Source of the DNA: Mucilaginibacter pallidiroseus
GTDB taxonomy: Bacteria > Bacteroidota > Bacteroidia > Sphingobacteriales > Sphingobacteriaceae
Assembly: GCF_007846085.1 (NCBI RefSeq)
Contig: NZ_VOEJ01000006.1
Span: 1-64,000, forward strand
DNA length: 64,000 nucleotides
Direction of reading: 5' to 3'
The notes beneath the pieces were generated by a model. The model did no database searches and was not told the DNA's origin. It worked only from the letters and a program-made list of their open reading frames with translations. How positions within the stretch are numbered: the first letter of the stretch is position 1; the number at the start of each line of letters is the position of its first letter. This document shows, piece after piece, positions 1-8,872 of this stretch. Both the position numbers and the translations under genes were made by a program.

Positions 1-153
1 GCCCAGTACTGCGGGCTTGCCTTGTGCCTGTTTGCTGCGGATCAGCGCTGCTATGCGCCCCGCTACTGCCAGTGAGGCCGTCTGCTGATCGGCATATACC
101 GTTACCGGCAGCTTCTCATAACGCGTCTCTTCCAATAAATTTAATCTTGCCAT
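1..153 (-). CDS. nagB: Glucosamine-6-phosphate deaminase, N-terminal fragment
   Basis: Only the first 51 codons lie in the window; the gene runs off the left edge. The peptide starts MARLNLLEETRYEKLPV, continues through an alanine-rich helix (around residues 24-40) and ends GKPAVLG, the lead-in to the ATGSTP substrate loop of the NagB/6-phosphogluconolactonase fold. This N-terminus is typical of the Bacteroidota deaminases that convert glucosamine-6-phosphate to fructose-6-phosphate and ammonia in amino-sugar catabolism. The start is the ATG at 151-153. The catalytic residues are outside the window, so the call rests on the N-terminal match alone. Confidence 0.8.
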   Translation of the reverse strand, partial: MARLNLLEETRYEKLPVTVYADQQTASLAVAGRIAALIRSKQAQGKPAVLG

Positions 154-192
154 ATGTATGTTAAATAGAATCAGGTTTTTAATAATTGGCTG

Positions 193-222
193 CAAAAAAA
201 ATCCCCACCGAAGCGAGGATTT
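193..222 (-). terminator. Intrinsic terminator with UUCG-type tetraloop
   Basis: Read on the minus strand, a 10-bp stem (plus-strand arms 199-208 and 213-222, two G-T pairs) closes on a TTCG loop and is followed by a run of eight T. It lies about 135 bp after the stop at 358 and would end the permease/PLP-enzyme transcript before nagB. Confidence 0.8.
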
Positions 223-357
223 ACCAACCAATTAACTATAAAAATTAAACCCCTTACGCAGGGAGAACCAAAATGCTTTTGTAAATGATTGTCTATTAAT
301 CATTAAAACAAACTTAATAAACCAAATGGTAAAAAACAAAATACTTATTAAAAAAAT

Positions 358-1521
358 TTAAAAAGATAGGTTTAAGCTTCGTTTAAGGTCATTTATTAAA
401 TACTCAGGTTCCTCCAGCCCGACATAAACCCGGATTAATTGGTGGCGAAAGTTGCCGATGTCATAATCAGTCTTGGCAATGCCGGCAATAGCTGGTATAA
501 CCAGGCTTTCATGGCCGCCCCATGAAACAGCCATAAGGATATGCTTTAGATTATTGCAAAATGCTTCAATCTTTGGTAGTGTCGAATCTTTCAACGTAAA
601 GCTAAACAGACCACCGCAACCTGTCATTTGCTGGCGGGCCAAATCAGCTTGTTTAAAGTCGCCATCAAAGGGCCAAAGTACTTTATCTACCTGCGGTTGC
701 TGCTTAAGCCAGGCTATAACTTTACCGGTACTTTCAAAACTGCGTTGCAACCGGAGCGGTAGCGTGCGCAAGCCCCTTATAAGCAGCCATGCCGAGTGCG
801 GCGATAGGCTGGCACCTGTATTCATAAACTCATGATCGAAGATTTTTTTAATCAAAGCCTTGCTGCCCGTAAGAATGCCCGCTACAACATCAGAATGCCC
901 GCCAATATATTTGGTGGCCGACTGTGCCACGAGGTCGATACCCAACTTGGCAGGCTGCTGAAAAAGCGGCGTGCAGTAGCTGTTGTCGATCATGGTTATG
1001 ATGCCATGTTGTTTTGCCAGTACGGCCACAGCTTGCAAGTCCTGCAGATCGTAACTAAAAGTGTTAGGACTTTCCAGGTAAATGAGCCGGGTATTTGGCC
1101 GTAGGGCAAACTCAAAATTTTCGGTTTTAGTGCCGTCAACAAAAGTGGTTTCAATACCGAATTTTGCCAGGAAGTTTTTGAAAAGCTTAACCGTCCAGCT
1201 ATATGGATTGTCAACCGATATTATATGATCGCCCTGTTTAAGTAAGGCTAACACGGGTACGGTAATGGCCGCAATGCCGCTGCTAAATACCAATGCATCT
1301 TCGGCACCATCAAGCGCAGCCAATTTTTGGCGCAAAATATTCAGCGTGGGGTTATTACCACGCGAGTAAAGGTTGGCCTCAAACTCATCGCCCAGAGCAT
1401 TCCGGAAATCATCAACAGTATTAAAAGTAAAATTACTGCTTTGAATAATGGGCGGGGCAACGGCGTTAAAATAGCTGCCGCGTTCTTCGCCCAGCTCATT
1501 TATGATGTATGAAATATCCAT
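358..1521 (-). CDS. Trans-sulfuration family PLP-dependent enzyme (cystathionine beta-lyase/gamma-synthase-like)
   Basis: The 387-residue protein belongs to the Cys/Met metabolism PLP-dependent family (fold type I). Visible landmarks are the YSRGNNPT loop (residues 52-59; Tyr and Arg contact the PLP phosphate of the neighbouring subunit), SSGIAA (80-85), the cofactor-binding Asp in DNSY (179-182) and the Schiff-base lysine K204 in SATKYIGGHSD. Length is normal. Members include cystathionine gamma-synthase, cystathionine beta- and gamma-lyase and methionine gamma-lyase, and sequence alone does not separate them here. The gene sits 3 bp downstream of an amino-acid permease gene, so they are probably co-transcribed, which would fit uptake and breakdown of a sulfur amino acid (inference). 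Confidence 0.85.
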   Translation of the reverse strand: MDISYIINELGEERGSYFNAVAPPIIQSSNFTFNTVDDFRNALGDEFEANLYSRGNNPTLNILRQKLAALDGAEDALVFSSGIAAITVPVLALLKQGDHIISVDNPYSWTVKLFKNFLAKFGIETTFVDGTKTENFEFALRPNTRLIYLESPNTFSYDLQDLQAVAVLAKQHGIITMIDNSYCTPLFQQPAKLGIDLVAQSATKYIGGHSDVVAGILTGSKALIKKIFDHEFMNTGASLSPHSAWLLIRGLRTLPLRLQRSFESTGKVIAWLKQQPQVDKVLWPFDGDFKQADLARQQMTGCGGLFSFTLKDSTLPKIEAFCNNLKHILMAVSWGGHESLVIPAIAGIAKTDYDIGNFRHQLIRVYVGLEEPEYLINDLKRSLNLSF

Positions 1522-1524
1522 TAG

Positions 1525-2868
1525 TTAATTATCGGGTGAGGCTGTCTTTTTGTTGCGTGCGCCGATGTAATAAATACCCAGGCCAAGCACGTAAGCGGCA
1601 AGGCACCATAGGGCGGCGTAAGGATCATCTTTAAAAGTGATGAAGATATTAATGGTAACAAACCAATAAGCTATGATGAATACCAGGGGGATAAGCGGAA
1701 ACAACTTTATCGTGTAGATATTACTGGTATCCATATCCCTGGTTTTTTTGCGGAGGATAAAAATGGCTACTGCCGCTAATGATAGGCCAATGGTATCAAA
1801 AAACATTACATATTTAAGCATTTCGCTAAACGAGCCTACAAAGAAAAGGATAACTAATGCCGCGGCTACAAAAAAGCTCATGCCAAACTCCTGTACTTGC
1901 GTGCGCTGGTTTACGCGCTTAAATATGGATGGCAAGATGCCATCTTCGGCCATTGCATAGTACACGCGCGGGTTGGCCAAAATGTTTACATTAACATAGG
2001 CCAGCACCGATACAAACATTAATATAGATGTTATTTTGTAGCCTGTTGCGCCGAAAATAACCCCTGCCAAATGTGCTGCCAGCGTACGGGTTTGCTGCAG
2101 TCCGCCCAAGCCTAACACGGCATAGTAGGCGTAATTAATAGCCAAGTACAATACAATTACGGTGCCTATACCTACAAATACCGCCTTAGGAATATTGCGC
2201 TTGGCATCGATAATGTCACCACCAAAATTGATAGTTTGCTGATACCCGCCATAGGTGAAAAACACTGCAACCAGGCTAAGGCCAAAAGCCGTAACCATGT
2301 TGTAGTTTGCAGGCAGGGCAGCTATGGCAGCTTTAGGTGTAGCGTCACTTTTAAAAATGGCGGTGCATAAAATCAAAATAGCAACCACCTTAAAAATGCT
2401 GAGCACATTTTGCGCACGTGCGCTAAGCTTTATACCTAAAAAGTTTATAACATATAGCACCAAAACGGTTGCTATGGTGGTGAGCTTGGTGCCCGTTGCG
2501 TTTTGAAAGCTGGCCGGCAGTAAAATGGGGTTGATGTATTCGGCACCCAATAATGCCACCGCCGCAACAGATGCAGCATTACTGATAACCAGCACCCAAT
2601 TGATCATAAAAGCAAATGCCGGGTGGTAGCAATATGAGAACACCTTATAAAAACCACCGGTGGCAGGGTAGCGCGCACCTATTTCGGCAAAGGTAAGTGC
2701 ACCACACAGGGTAACAACGCCGCCAAATATCCAGGCGCCAAAAAATATCCAGGTATTGCCGGCCTTTACGGCAACATCGCTGGGGCTGCCAAATATACCC
2801 ATGCCAATTACCAGGCTTATAACAATCATGCTCAAATCAAACCGGGTTAGCCGTGGTTGTATGCTCAT
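1525..2868 (-). CDS. APC family amino acid permease
   Basis: The 447-residue protein is an integral membrane transporter with about 12 predicted hydrophobic segments. The start MSIQPRLTRFDLSMIVISLVIGMGIFGSP carries the unwound TM1 motif G(M)GIFGSP typical of the amino acid-polyamine-organocation superfamily, and TM2 follows with ALTFAEIGARYPATGG, also a family hallmark. It should act in the inner membrane as an amino acid uniporter or exchanger. The substrate cannot be read from the sequence; the adjacent trans-sulfuration enzyme gene suggests a sulfur amino acid or a precursor of one (inference). It is the first gene of a two-gene minus-strand unit and faces away from the gene at 2970. Confidence 0.88.
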   Translation of the reverse strand: MSIQPRLTRFDLSMIVISLVIGMGIFGSPSDVAVKAGNTWIFFGAWIFGGVVTLCGALTFAEIGARYPATGGFYKVFSYCYHPAFAFMINWVLVISNAASVAAVALLGAEYINPILLPASFQNATGTKLTTIATVLVLYVINFLGIKLSARAQNVLSIFKVVAILILCTAIFKSDATPKAAIAALPANYNMVTAFGLSLVAVFFTYGGYQQTINFGGDIIDAKRNIPKAVFVGIGTVIVLYLAINYAYYAVLGLGGLQQTRTLAAHLAGVIFGATGYKITSILMFVSVLAYVNVNILANPRVYYAMAEDGILPSIFKRVNQRTQVQEFGMSFFVAAALVILFFVGSFSEMLKYVMFFDTIGLSLAAVAIFILRKKTRDMDTSNIYTIKLFPLIPLVFIIAYWFVTINIFITFKDDPYAALWCLAAYVLGLGIYYIGARNKKTASPDN

Positions 2869-2969
2869 TTATACGCTACGTTTATTTTTAAATTTAAATT
2901 TTAATTGTAAAACCGAAGTATTAAATTCGGTAATTAGTTTTACATCTGCCCTAATTTCCAAAAAACTAC

Positions 2970-3653
2970 TTGAAGCAATTTAAGCAAATAATTACAACCC
3001 TCGTGCTGTTGTTTTGCGCCGCTACGCTGTGGGCTCAAAACAAGAAGCAGGCACCTAAAATCAATGGTCGGGTAAAAATTATGAAAGTTGCTGCACAAAA
3101 TAACAAACCGCAGCAGCCGGGCGCACGGCTAAAAGCTTTTAAAGAACTTGCAGAACAGGCTAGCCTGACTTTTACCTTTCCGGCCGGTTTCAGGGAAACG
3201 GTTGTACCCAATAACGAAGACTTTTCTTTCGACTATGGTATGGAGCTGCCCGGTAAGGAATTTGAAATATGGTTCCAGGTGCGGTCGCAAAAAGAGAACT
3301 GGGCAAGCTATGAAAAGAACCGTGATGATGACAAAGCTGAACTGGCCAACCCCGACTCCCTATACCTTGGTCTTGGTAATGCAACGGCTATCGCCCTTAC
3401 AGGCGAAACTAACTTTTTTACCCGTACCATACCGGCCAATCTTACCGCGCGCTATAATGCAGATGGCGGCCGATCGTACTTGTTAAACCTGCTGGATAGG
3501 AAAGTTACCAAGCGGTATAAATATGCATTGTTGGTGACCCTGCAAAAAGATCATATTGGTACCGTGCTTGCCGTTTGTTTCAGCAATGAAAAAGGCCCCG
3601 ACTTTTTTAAGTATGTAACCCAGGCCAGTACTTGCCTAAAGTTTAAAGAGTAA
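2970..3653 (+). CDS. Secreted protein of unknown function
   Basis: This 227-residue protein opens with a clear signal peptide (MKQFKQIITTLVLLFCAATLWAQ, cut after AQ). The start codon is TTG at 2970; no in-frame ATG precedes it after the stop at 2952, and the next ATG would delete the signal. The mature part has no motif I recognise; it contains aromatic-rich beta-type stretches (around residues 70-100) and looks like a periplasmic or lipoprotein-free exported protein. It is divergent from the permease gene and stands alone before parE. No function can be assigned. Confidence 0.7.
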   Translation: MKQFKQIITTLVLLFCAATLWAQNKKQAPKINGRVKIMKVAAQNNKPQQPGARLKAFKELAEQASLTFTFPAGFRETVVPNNEDFSFDYGMELPGKEFEIWFQVRSQKENWASYEKNRDDDKAELANPDSLYLGLGNATAIALTGETNFFTRTIPANLTARYNADGGRSYLLNLLDRKVTKRYKYALLVTLQKDHIGTVLAVCFSNEKGPDFFKYVTQASTCLKFKE

Positions 3654-3706
3654 TATTTAATGTTAATAAGTTGACACATTTAAACACGATTTTAGATGTG
3701 GAACTT

Positions 3707-3714
3707 TATTTTTG
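3707..3714 (+). promoter_or_regulatory. Bacteroidota -7 promoter element for parE
   Basis: TATTTTTG matches the TAnnTTTG element used by the primary sigma factor of this phylum. It lies 41 bp before the parE ATG. I see no good -33 TTTG at the usual spacing. Confidence 0.55.
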
Positions 3715-3755
3715 CAAATGGGGCGTATCGCAACCCCGCGAAACAGGATTGATAT

Positions 3756-5651
3756 ATGGCAGAGAATATAAATTATAACGACGATAGTATCCGCTCGCTC
3801 GACTGGAAAGAACACATCCGCTTAAGGCCGGGTATGTACATTGGTAAATTGGGCGATGGCTCCGCCTATGACGATGGCGTATATGTTTTGCTGAAAGAGA
3901 TTGTAGATAACTCGATTGATGAGTTTGTGATGGGTGCGGGCAGAACTATCGACATTAACATGAGCGACCACAAGGTTGCTGTGCGCGATTATGGCCGTGG
4001 CATACCGTTAGGTAAAGTAATTGATTGCGTATCCAAGATAAATACCGGTGGTAAGTACGACAGCAAGGCCTTCCAAAAGTCGGTAGGTTTAAATGGTGTA
4101 GGTACCAAGGCGGTAAATGCCTTGTCTACTTCCTTTACCGTGCAAAGCTACCGCGATGGCCGAACCAAAATAGCCGAGTTTGCCAAAGGCAAACTGGTAC
4201 GCGACGAGCCCGAAAAAGAAACTTCGCAGCGTAACGGTACTGCCATCAACTTTTACCCGGACGATTCGATATTTCGCCACTACCGTTTTATACCGGAGTT
4301 TGTGGAAAATATGATATGGAACTATGTTTTCCTGAACTCGGGCCTTACCATTAATTTCAACAACCAGAAATATTTTTCGGAGCGTGGACTTTATGATCTG
4401 CTTTCCCGTAATGCCGATACCGAAAACTTGCGCTATCCTATCATTCACCTTAAAGGAACAGATATCGAAATAGCCATGACGCACGGTCAAGCATACGGCG
4501 AGGAATATTATTCATTTGTTAATGGCCAGCATACCACGCAGGGCGGTACGCACCAGGCAGCCTTTCGCGAAGCTGTTGTAAAAACCATTAAGGAGTTTTA
4601 CGGGAAGGATTTTGAAGCAACAGACATCCGCGCGTCTATTGTAGCTGCTATCGCGGTGAAGGTGCAAGAGCCAGTTTTCGAGTCGCAAACTAAAACTAAA
4701 CTGGGTTCGCAAAATGTTGGTCCGGATGGGCCAAGCGTGCGCACTTTTATTGGCGATTTTGTAAAGCGCGAACTTGATAATTACCTGCATAAAAATCAGG
4801 CAACTGCTGACGCGTTAAAAGCAAGGATTCTGCAATCTGAAAGGGAACGAAAAGACATTGCCGGTATTAAAAAATTGGCTAATGATCGTGCAAAAAAAGC
4901 GTCGTTACACAACCGCAAGCTGCGCGATTGTAAGCTTCATTTTGATGATAACCACGAACGCAGGCAGGATACCACGCTTTTTATAACCGAGGGCGATTCG
5001 GCCAGCGGCTCCATCACAAAATCGCGTGATGTGATGACGCAGGCAGTGTTTAGCCTGAAGGGTAAGCCGCTTAACTGCTTTGGCCTTACCAAAAAGGTGG
5101 TTTACGAAAACGAAGAGTTTAACCTGTTGCAGCACGCCCTAAATATTGAAGACGGCATTGATGCCCTGCGCTATAACAACATAGTAATAGCAACAGATGC
5201 TGATGTTGATGGGATGCACATCCGTTTGCTGCTGATGACCTTCTTTTTGCAGTTCTTCCCTGACTTGGTGAAAGCCGGTCACGTATCTATTTTGCAAACG
5301 CCGCTATTCAGGGTGCGCAACAAAAAGGAAACTATTTATTGCTACAGCGATGAAGAACGCCGCAACGCCATTGCCAAACTGGGCAACAAGCCCGAGATAA
5401 CTCGCTTTAAAGGGCTGGGAGAGATATCGCCAGATGAGTTTGGATTGTTTATTGGTAAAGATATCCGCCTTGATCCGGTGATATTAAAGGGTGCCGATAT
5501 TAAAGGCCTGTTAGAATACTTCATGGGCAAGAATACCCCAACCCGTCAGCAACATATTGTAAATAACCTGCGGGTTGAGAAAGACGACGAAACCGTGAAT
5601 CCGCTCATAGCTGAAAACTTAACAGAAGAGGAGTTGCCGGTAGCGGTGTAA
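3756..5651 (+). CDS. parE: DNA topoisomerase IV subunit B (ATPase subunit)
   Basis: The 631-residue type IIA topoisomerase subunit supplies the ATPase and the metal-binding part of the DNA cleavage site in the A2B2 enzyme that unlinks daughter chromosomes. The GHKL ATPase domain shows EIVDNSIDE near residue 50, DYGRGIP near 78 and [14 protein letters not shown] near 110. The Toprim domain shows TEGDSASGS near 410 and [10 protein letters not shown] near 482. It lacks the long insertion of proteobacterial GyrB, and its length fits Bacteroidota ParE. The partner parC follows at 8873, separated by unrelated small genes. ParE rather than GyrB is inferred from this pairing and the shortness. Confidence 0.93.
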   Translation: MAENINYNDDSIRSLDWKEHIRLRPGMYIGKLGDGSAYDDGVYVLLKEIVDNSIDEFVMGAGRTIDINMSDHKVAVRDYGRGIPLGKVIDCVSKINTGGKYDSKAFQKSVGLNGVGTKAVNALSTSFTVQSYRDGRTKIAEFAKGKLVRDEPEKETSQRNGTAINFYPDDSIFRHYRFIPEFVENMIWNYVFLNSGLTINFNNQKYFSERGLYDLLSRNADTENLRYPIIHLKGTDIEIAMTHGQAYGEEYYSFVNGQHTTQGGTHQAAFREAVVKTIKEFYGKDFEATDIRASIVAAIAVKVQEPVFESQTKTKLGSQNVGPDGPSVRTFIGDFVKRELDNYLHKNQATADALKARILQSERERKDIAGIKKLANDRAKKASLHNRKLRDCKLHFDDNHERRQDTTLFITEGDSASGSITKSRDVMTQAVFSLKGKPLNCFGLTKKVVYENEEFNLLQHALNIEDGIDALRYNNIVIATDADVDGMHIRLLLMTFFLQFFPDLVKAGHVSILQTPLFRVRNKKETIYCYSDEERRNAIAKLGNKPEITRFKGLGEISPDEFGLFIGKDIRLDPVILKGADIKGLLEYFMGKNTPTRQQHIVNNLRVEKDDETVNPLIAENLTEEELPVAV

Positions 5652-5671
5652 ACCCAATACATTATTTTTTC

Positions 5672-5703
5672 AAAGGAGACGCAAGGTATTGTGTCTCCTT
5701 TTT
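5672..5703 (+). terminator. Intrinsic terminator after parE
   Basis: A 9-bp stem AAAGGAGAC/GTCTCCTTT (5672-5680 with 5693-5701) is followed by a T-rich tail, 20 bp after the parE stop. Confidence 0.75.
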
Positions 5704-5778
5704 GTTTAGGGCTACTGTTGCTAATTAAATATAATTCCGCTATCTTGTATCCCCCTCTTTTTCAGGAGAGTTAAGTAA

Positions 5779-6273
5779 ATGACAGAACACGAAATTAAAA
5801 TAGCTTTTACCGAATACAACGCATTTGATGAATTAGTGCAGGCTGATAAAAACCTGTGCCTTGAAGCCGAAAAAGCTTTGGCTACCTCACATTCCCCTTA
5901 TTCAAAATTTAGGGTAGGCGTGGCACTGCAATTGCAAAGCGGTAAAATACTCCATGCCAGTAACCAGGAAAATGTTGCTTACCCATCGGGCCTTTGTGCC
6001 GAGCGTGTTGCGATTTTTAACTGGGGAGCCAATCATAAAAATGATCCCGTTATTAGCATGGCGGTTACTGCGCAGACCGATGAATTTGAGTTGCTTAAGC
6101 CTATTACATCATGCGGCTCGTGCCTGCAGGTAATGGCCGAGTGCGAAAAAATGCAAAACCAGTCGCTAAGGGTATTGTTATACTGCATAAATGGCCCTGT
6201 TTGGGTAATAAATAATATACAAAGCATGTTGCCGTTTATGTTTTTTGAAGAGCGTTTAACACATACCGCATGA
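5779..6273 (+). CDS. cdd: Cytidine deaminase
   Basis: The 164-residue protein is a zinc-dependent cytidine deaminase (cytidine to uridine, pyrimidine salvage). The active-site block is intact: C73-A-E75 gives the first zinc ligand and the proton-shuttling glutamate, and C112-G-S-C115 gives the other two ligands. The SPYSKFRVGVAL stretch (39-50) and NQENVAYPSGLCAER (62-76) are standard for the family. An AGGAGAG stretch 8 bp before the ATG is one of the few clear Shine-Dalgarno sites in the window. The stop overlaps the start of the next gene (ATGA), so the two are translationally coupled. Confidence 0.93.
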   Translation: MTEHEIKIAFTEYNAFDELVQADKNLCLEAEKALATSHSPYSKFRVGVALQLQSGKILHASNQENVAYPSGLCAERVAIFNWGANHKNDPVISMAVTAQTDEFELLKPITSCGSCLQVMAECEKMQNQSLRVLLYCINGPVWVINNIQSMLPFMFFEERLTHTA

Positions 6274-6929
6274 AACTAAAACTAATAATACTATTTATAC
6301 TGGGTACAGCCGCTATATCTGCAAAGGCGCAAACCGGTTTCCCTTTTGATAATGAGATCCGCGATTTTAAAAAGCAGGATAGCATTAGCATGCCGCCAAA
6401 AAACGGCATCCTGTTTATAGGCAGCTCGTCTATTCGTAAATGGACCGATCTTGAACAGCGCTTTAGCGATAAACCTATAATCAGGCGTGGGGTAGGCGGT
6501 AGTACGCTTGAGCAATTGGTAGATTATTATACGTCATATATCCTACTGCCCTATAAGCCAAAAAAGGTATTTATTTACGCAGGTGAAAATGATATAGCTG
6601 CCGGTAAAAGTGGCGTATTTGTAGCGCAAGAGTTTACAAAACTATGGGCTATGCTGGAGCAGAAATTGCCCAAGGCCGAAATCTATTTCATGTCGGTTAA
6701 GCCCAGCCCAAGTCGTGCTAAATATGACGACCAAGTACGTGCGGCTAACAGGCTGATAAAAATATTTTTGTTAAGCAGGGGAAACGGGCATTTTATTGAT
6801 GTATCAACCACCATTCTTGATCCGGTAACTTCAAAGCCCGACCCTGGATTATTCGAGAAGGATATGCTGCACCTTAACAGTCGCGGGTACGACAGGTGGC
6901 AGGCCGTATTGCAACCATATGTAAACTAA
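6270..6929 (+). CDS. Secreted SGNH/GDSL-family hydrolase
   Basis: The 219-residue protein has a signal peptide (first 20 residues, ending AKA-Q) and the four conserved blocks of SGNH esterases. Block I is FIGSSSI (G51-S54, containing the nucleophile), block II is the Gly in RGVGGS (73-78), block III is GEND (105-108, oxyanion Asn) and block V is DMLH (D198, H201). It should hydrolyse an ester, such as an acetylated sugar or lipid, in the periplasm; the substrate is unknown. It overlaps cdd by 4 bp, so it is expressed with it, although the two functions have no obvious link. Confidence 0.87.
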   Translation: MKLKLIILFILGTAAISAKAQTGFPFDNEIRDFKKQDSISMPPKNGILFIGSSSIRKWTDLEQRFSDKPIIRRGVGGSTLEQLVDYYTSYILLPYKPKKVFIYAGENDIAAGKSGVFVAQEFTKLWAMLEQKLPKAEIYFMSVKPSPSRAKYDDQVRAANRLIKIFLLSRGNGHFIDVSTTILDPVTSKPDPGLFEKDMLHLNSRGYDRWQAVLQPYVN

Positions 6930-6959
6930 AAAAGGCTCCCCGTTTATGGGGAGCCTTTT
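6930..6959. terminator. Bidirectional terminator between convergent genes
   Basis: A perfect 12-bp stem (AAAAGGCTCCCC at 6930-6941, complement at 6948-6959) with a 6-base loop and A/T tails on both sides. It can stop the hydrolase transcript from the left and the 6995-7429 transcript from the right. Confidence 0.9.
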
Positions 6960-6994
6960 CAACACTTAAACACTAACTTAACTATATAGAAGGA

Positions 6995-7429
6995 CTATTT
7001 AAAAACGCTGTACACTTTGGTAATTTTCCAGCCGTTGCCGGTATTGGCAATGGTTAAATAATTGCTGCGTACAAAGTTGTCATATTGCATATCAACACGT
7101 ATTACGGCAGCATCGTCATTACTTTCTACAATACTGGTGCTGGTTGTGCAAGCCTGAGATACATTCTTACCTTTCTGCATATACTGCATCATTTCTTTTT
7201 TATCGAAATTTAAAACCTGCTTGCCGCGCAGCATACTAAACCTGGCCGATTTGTCGAGCACGTCGTTAAAGCCGTCAAGTTTACCGCGCGTCATGGCGTT
7301 TACGTACGTATTAACGGCGTAGGTTTTGGTAAGTCCGTCGTTTTTATCAATAATGGCAGTTGCGTTAACCGATGTGCCGCATACTACTAAAAGGGCAAGG
7401 CCTAAAACAATTGATTTGATAGTTTTCAT
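6995..7429 (-). CDS. Exported NTF2-like protein (putative lumazine-binding family)
   Basis: The 144-residue protein carries a signal peptide (about residues 1-23, ending VNA). The rest fits the small alpha+beta cone of the NTF2-like superfamily, in the putative lumazine-binding branch: an N-terminal helix with YVNAMTRGKLDGF, then beta strands ending in NGWKITKVYSVFK, the usual C-terminal strand. In these proteins the pocket can bind small ligands, but catalytic residues are not conserved. The ligand and role are unknown. It is a single gene between convergent terminators. Confidence 0.7.
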   Translation of the reverse strand: MKTIKSIVLGLALLVVCGTSVNATAIIDKNDGLTKTYAVNTYVNAMTRGKLDGFNDVLDKSARFSMLRGKQVLNFDKKEMMQYMQKGKNVSQACTTSTSIVESNDDAAVIRVDMQYDNFVRSNYLTIANTGNGWKITKVYSVFK

Positions 7430-7556
7430 GGTATTTTTATTTTGTGGTTTTTAATAAATTTATATCTATAAGATGCAGGTGCGCATCGCTTCGTTACACC
7501 GTTTTGGCTCAAATTGAACGATTTAACAATCTTTTAACATTTGCACCCAACTGATG

Positions 7557-7564
7557 TATATTTG
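7557..7564 (+). promoter_or_regulatory. -7 promoter element just upstream of the 7572 gene
   Basis: TATATTTG matches TAnnTTTG. Only 7 bases separate it from the ATG at 7572, so transcription should start about at the start codon. It also overlaps the upstream ATG at 7554, which argues against that start. Confidence 0.5.
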
Positions 7565-7571
7565 TTTACTC

Positions 7572-8084
7572 ATGGTTGATTTTAACACCATTATTTTACA
7601 GGTTTCCGAGCCGGGAGATAAGAAAGGCTGGAGTTACATTGAGTTGCCGGCAGATTTAGCTCAAGATTTGCTGCCTGGAAATAAGCAAGCTTTCAGGGTA
7701 AAAGGTAAATTGGATGAAGTTGCGGTGAGCGGCTTATCGGCTATGCCTATGGGTAATGGTAACTTTTTGTTAGCAATAAAGCAACAGATAAGAAAGGCGT
7801 TGCGGAAAGAGGCAGGCGCTATGTTACGTGTAAGTCTGGCGCATGATAAGGATTTTAAGATCGAAGCTCCCGATGACCTGCTCGATTGCCTCGGGGACGA
7901 ACCACAAGCCCTGGCATTTTTTAATAGCCTGAGTAAATCTCACAGGGGCTATTTTATAAAGTGGATAAACGATGCCAAGACCGAGCAAACCCGCGCCAAC
8001 CGCATTGCTGCAACCATAAACGCAACCGCCCGCCATATGGATTACGGTGCAATGCTAAGGGAGTTGAAAAAGCTGAGGGAATAA
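7572..8084 (+). CDS. DUF1905 / YdeI-OmpD-associated family protein
   Basis: With the start at the second ATG (7572) the protein is 170 residues. The N-terminal half (about 1-85) is a small beta barrel of the DUF1905 type, with GWSYIELPADLAQDL and GKLDEVAVSG. The C-terminal half (about 95-165) is the YdeI/OmpD-associated helical region, with the hallmark FFNSLSKSHRGYFIKWI and a run leading to TRANRIAATI. Members have been linked to bacteriocin or peptide resistance in other bacteria, but the biochemical role is unknown. An upstream ATG at 7554 would add six residues but lies inside the promoter element. Confidence 0.8.
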   Translation: MVDFNTIILQVSEPGDKKGWSYIELPADLAQDLLPGNKQAFRVKGKLDEVAVSGLSAMPMGNGNFLLAIKQQIRKALRKEAGAMLRVSLAHDKDFKIEAPDDLLDCLGDEPQALAFFNSLSKSHRGYFIKWINDAKTEQTRANRIAATINATARHMDYGAMLRELKKLRE

Positions 8085-8088
8085 TTAG

Positions 8089-8718
8089 TTAAGACTTAAA
8101 GGTGTTTCCCCAAGATGTAATATCGAATTGAATTTTAAGGTTCAAATTATTAAGTAAGGTGATGCATTGCTCACTCAGGATGATCGAACCCAGCATTTGA
8201 TTCCTTCCATGAAAGTCCATGACAACATGAAGGTAATATGTTACAGCGTAAGATAGGCCAAGTAACTTTTCTTGATGGCTTTTAAGAATCAATAAAAGTT
8301 TAAGAATTTTATCTTCAAATTCATCGGGTTCCGGGTTGGGTTCGAATACTACATAACTTAACTTAGCTCCATCATTTATGTTGTCTTCAAAGTGCCAGTG
8401 GGTGGTGTAGCCAACAATGTCTAAATCTTCAAATATTTGTTTAGCAGTTAAGGTTGTAGACGTCGCTTTCAGAAACACAGAATTACGAGACTCTGTGATA
8501 ATCCCCGTAATGTCATTACTACTAACATTAATGTACAAGGCAAATGCAAAGTATTCGCCTTGTATTGGAACATAAGCTATAATAACCCCCTCTTTGTTGA
8601 CTTTTTCTCTGTCTATTCGTTCAATTTTTATTTGGTTACCGTCGTAAATCGGTTGATGTATATCAAGGTACTGCTCTGTAGTGGCCAAGGTCGGTGATCC
8701 AAACTCTCTGTTCACCAA
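8089..8718 (-). CDS. Unrecognised protein with DUF4279-like C-terminal half
   Basis: The reading frame gives 209 residues but has no ATG at its start: it begins at TTG (8716-8718) directly followed by GTG, with a stop four codons upstream. The second half resembles the immunity-like DUF4279 family: THWHFED near 110, a helix EDKILKLLLILKSHQEKL near 140, then strands and the terminal SEQCITLLNNLNLKIQFDI. The first half is unassigned. Base composition is more AT-rich than the neighbours. It may be a recently acquired or N-terminally altered gene. The convergent gene ends 4 bp away. Confidence 0.5.
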   Translation of the reverse strand: MVNREFGSPTLATTEQYLDIHQPIYDGNQIKIERIDREKVNKEGVIIAYVPIQGEYFAFALYINVSSNDITGIITESRNSVFLKATSTTLTAKQIFEDLDIVGYTTHWHFEDNINDGAKLSYVVFEPNPEPDEFEDKILKLLLILKSHQEKLLGLSYAVTYYLHVVMDFHGRNQMLGSIILSEQCITLLNNLNLKIQFDITSWGNTFKS

Positions 8719-8872
8719 GTCGGAAATTCTTTATCAGTCATTAAATATTTTTTGATCTGCAGATTTATTAGATGCCAACTTAATGTAATTATGCAAAACA
8801 TCAAAGCCATTTAAACTGGTAAAGTAAGCCCGGATGCTTATATTTACCAATCCGTAATTTTTTGAGTAACTA

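Noticed and set aside
3671-3676. TTGACA as a -35 box for parE
   Set aside because: It is 33 bases from the TATTTTTG element, far outside any usable spacing, and this phylum does not rely on TTGACA.
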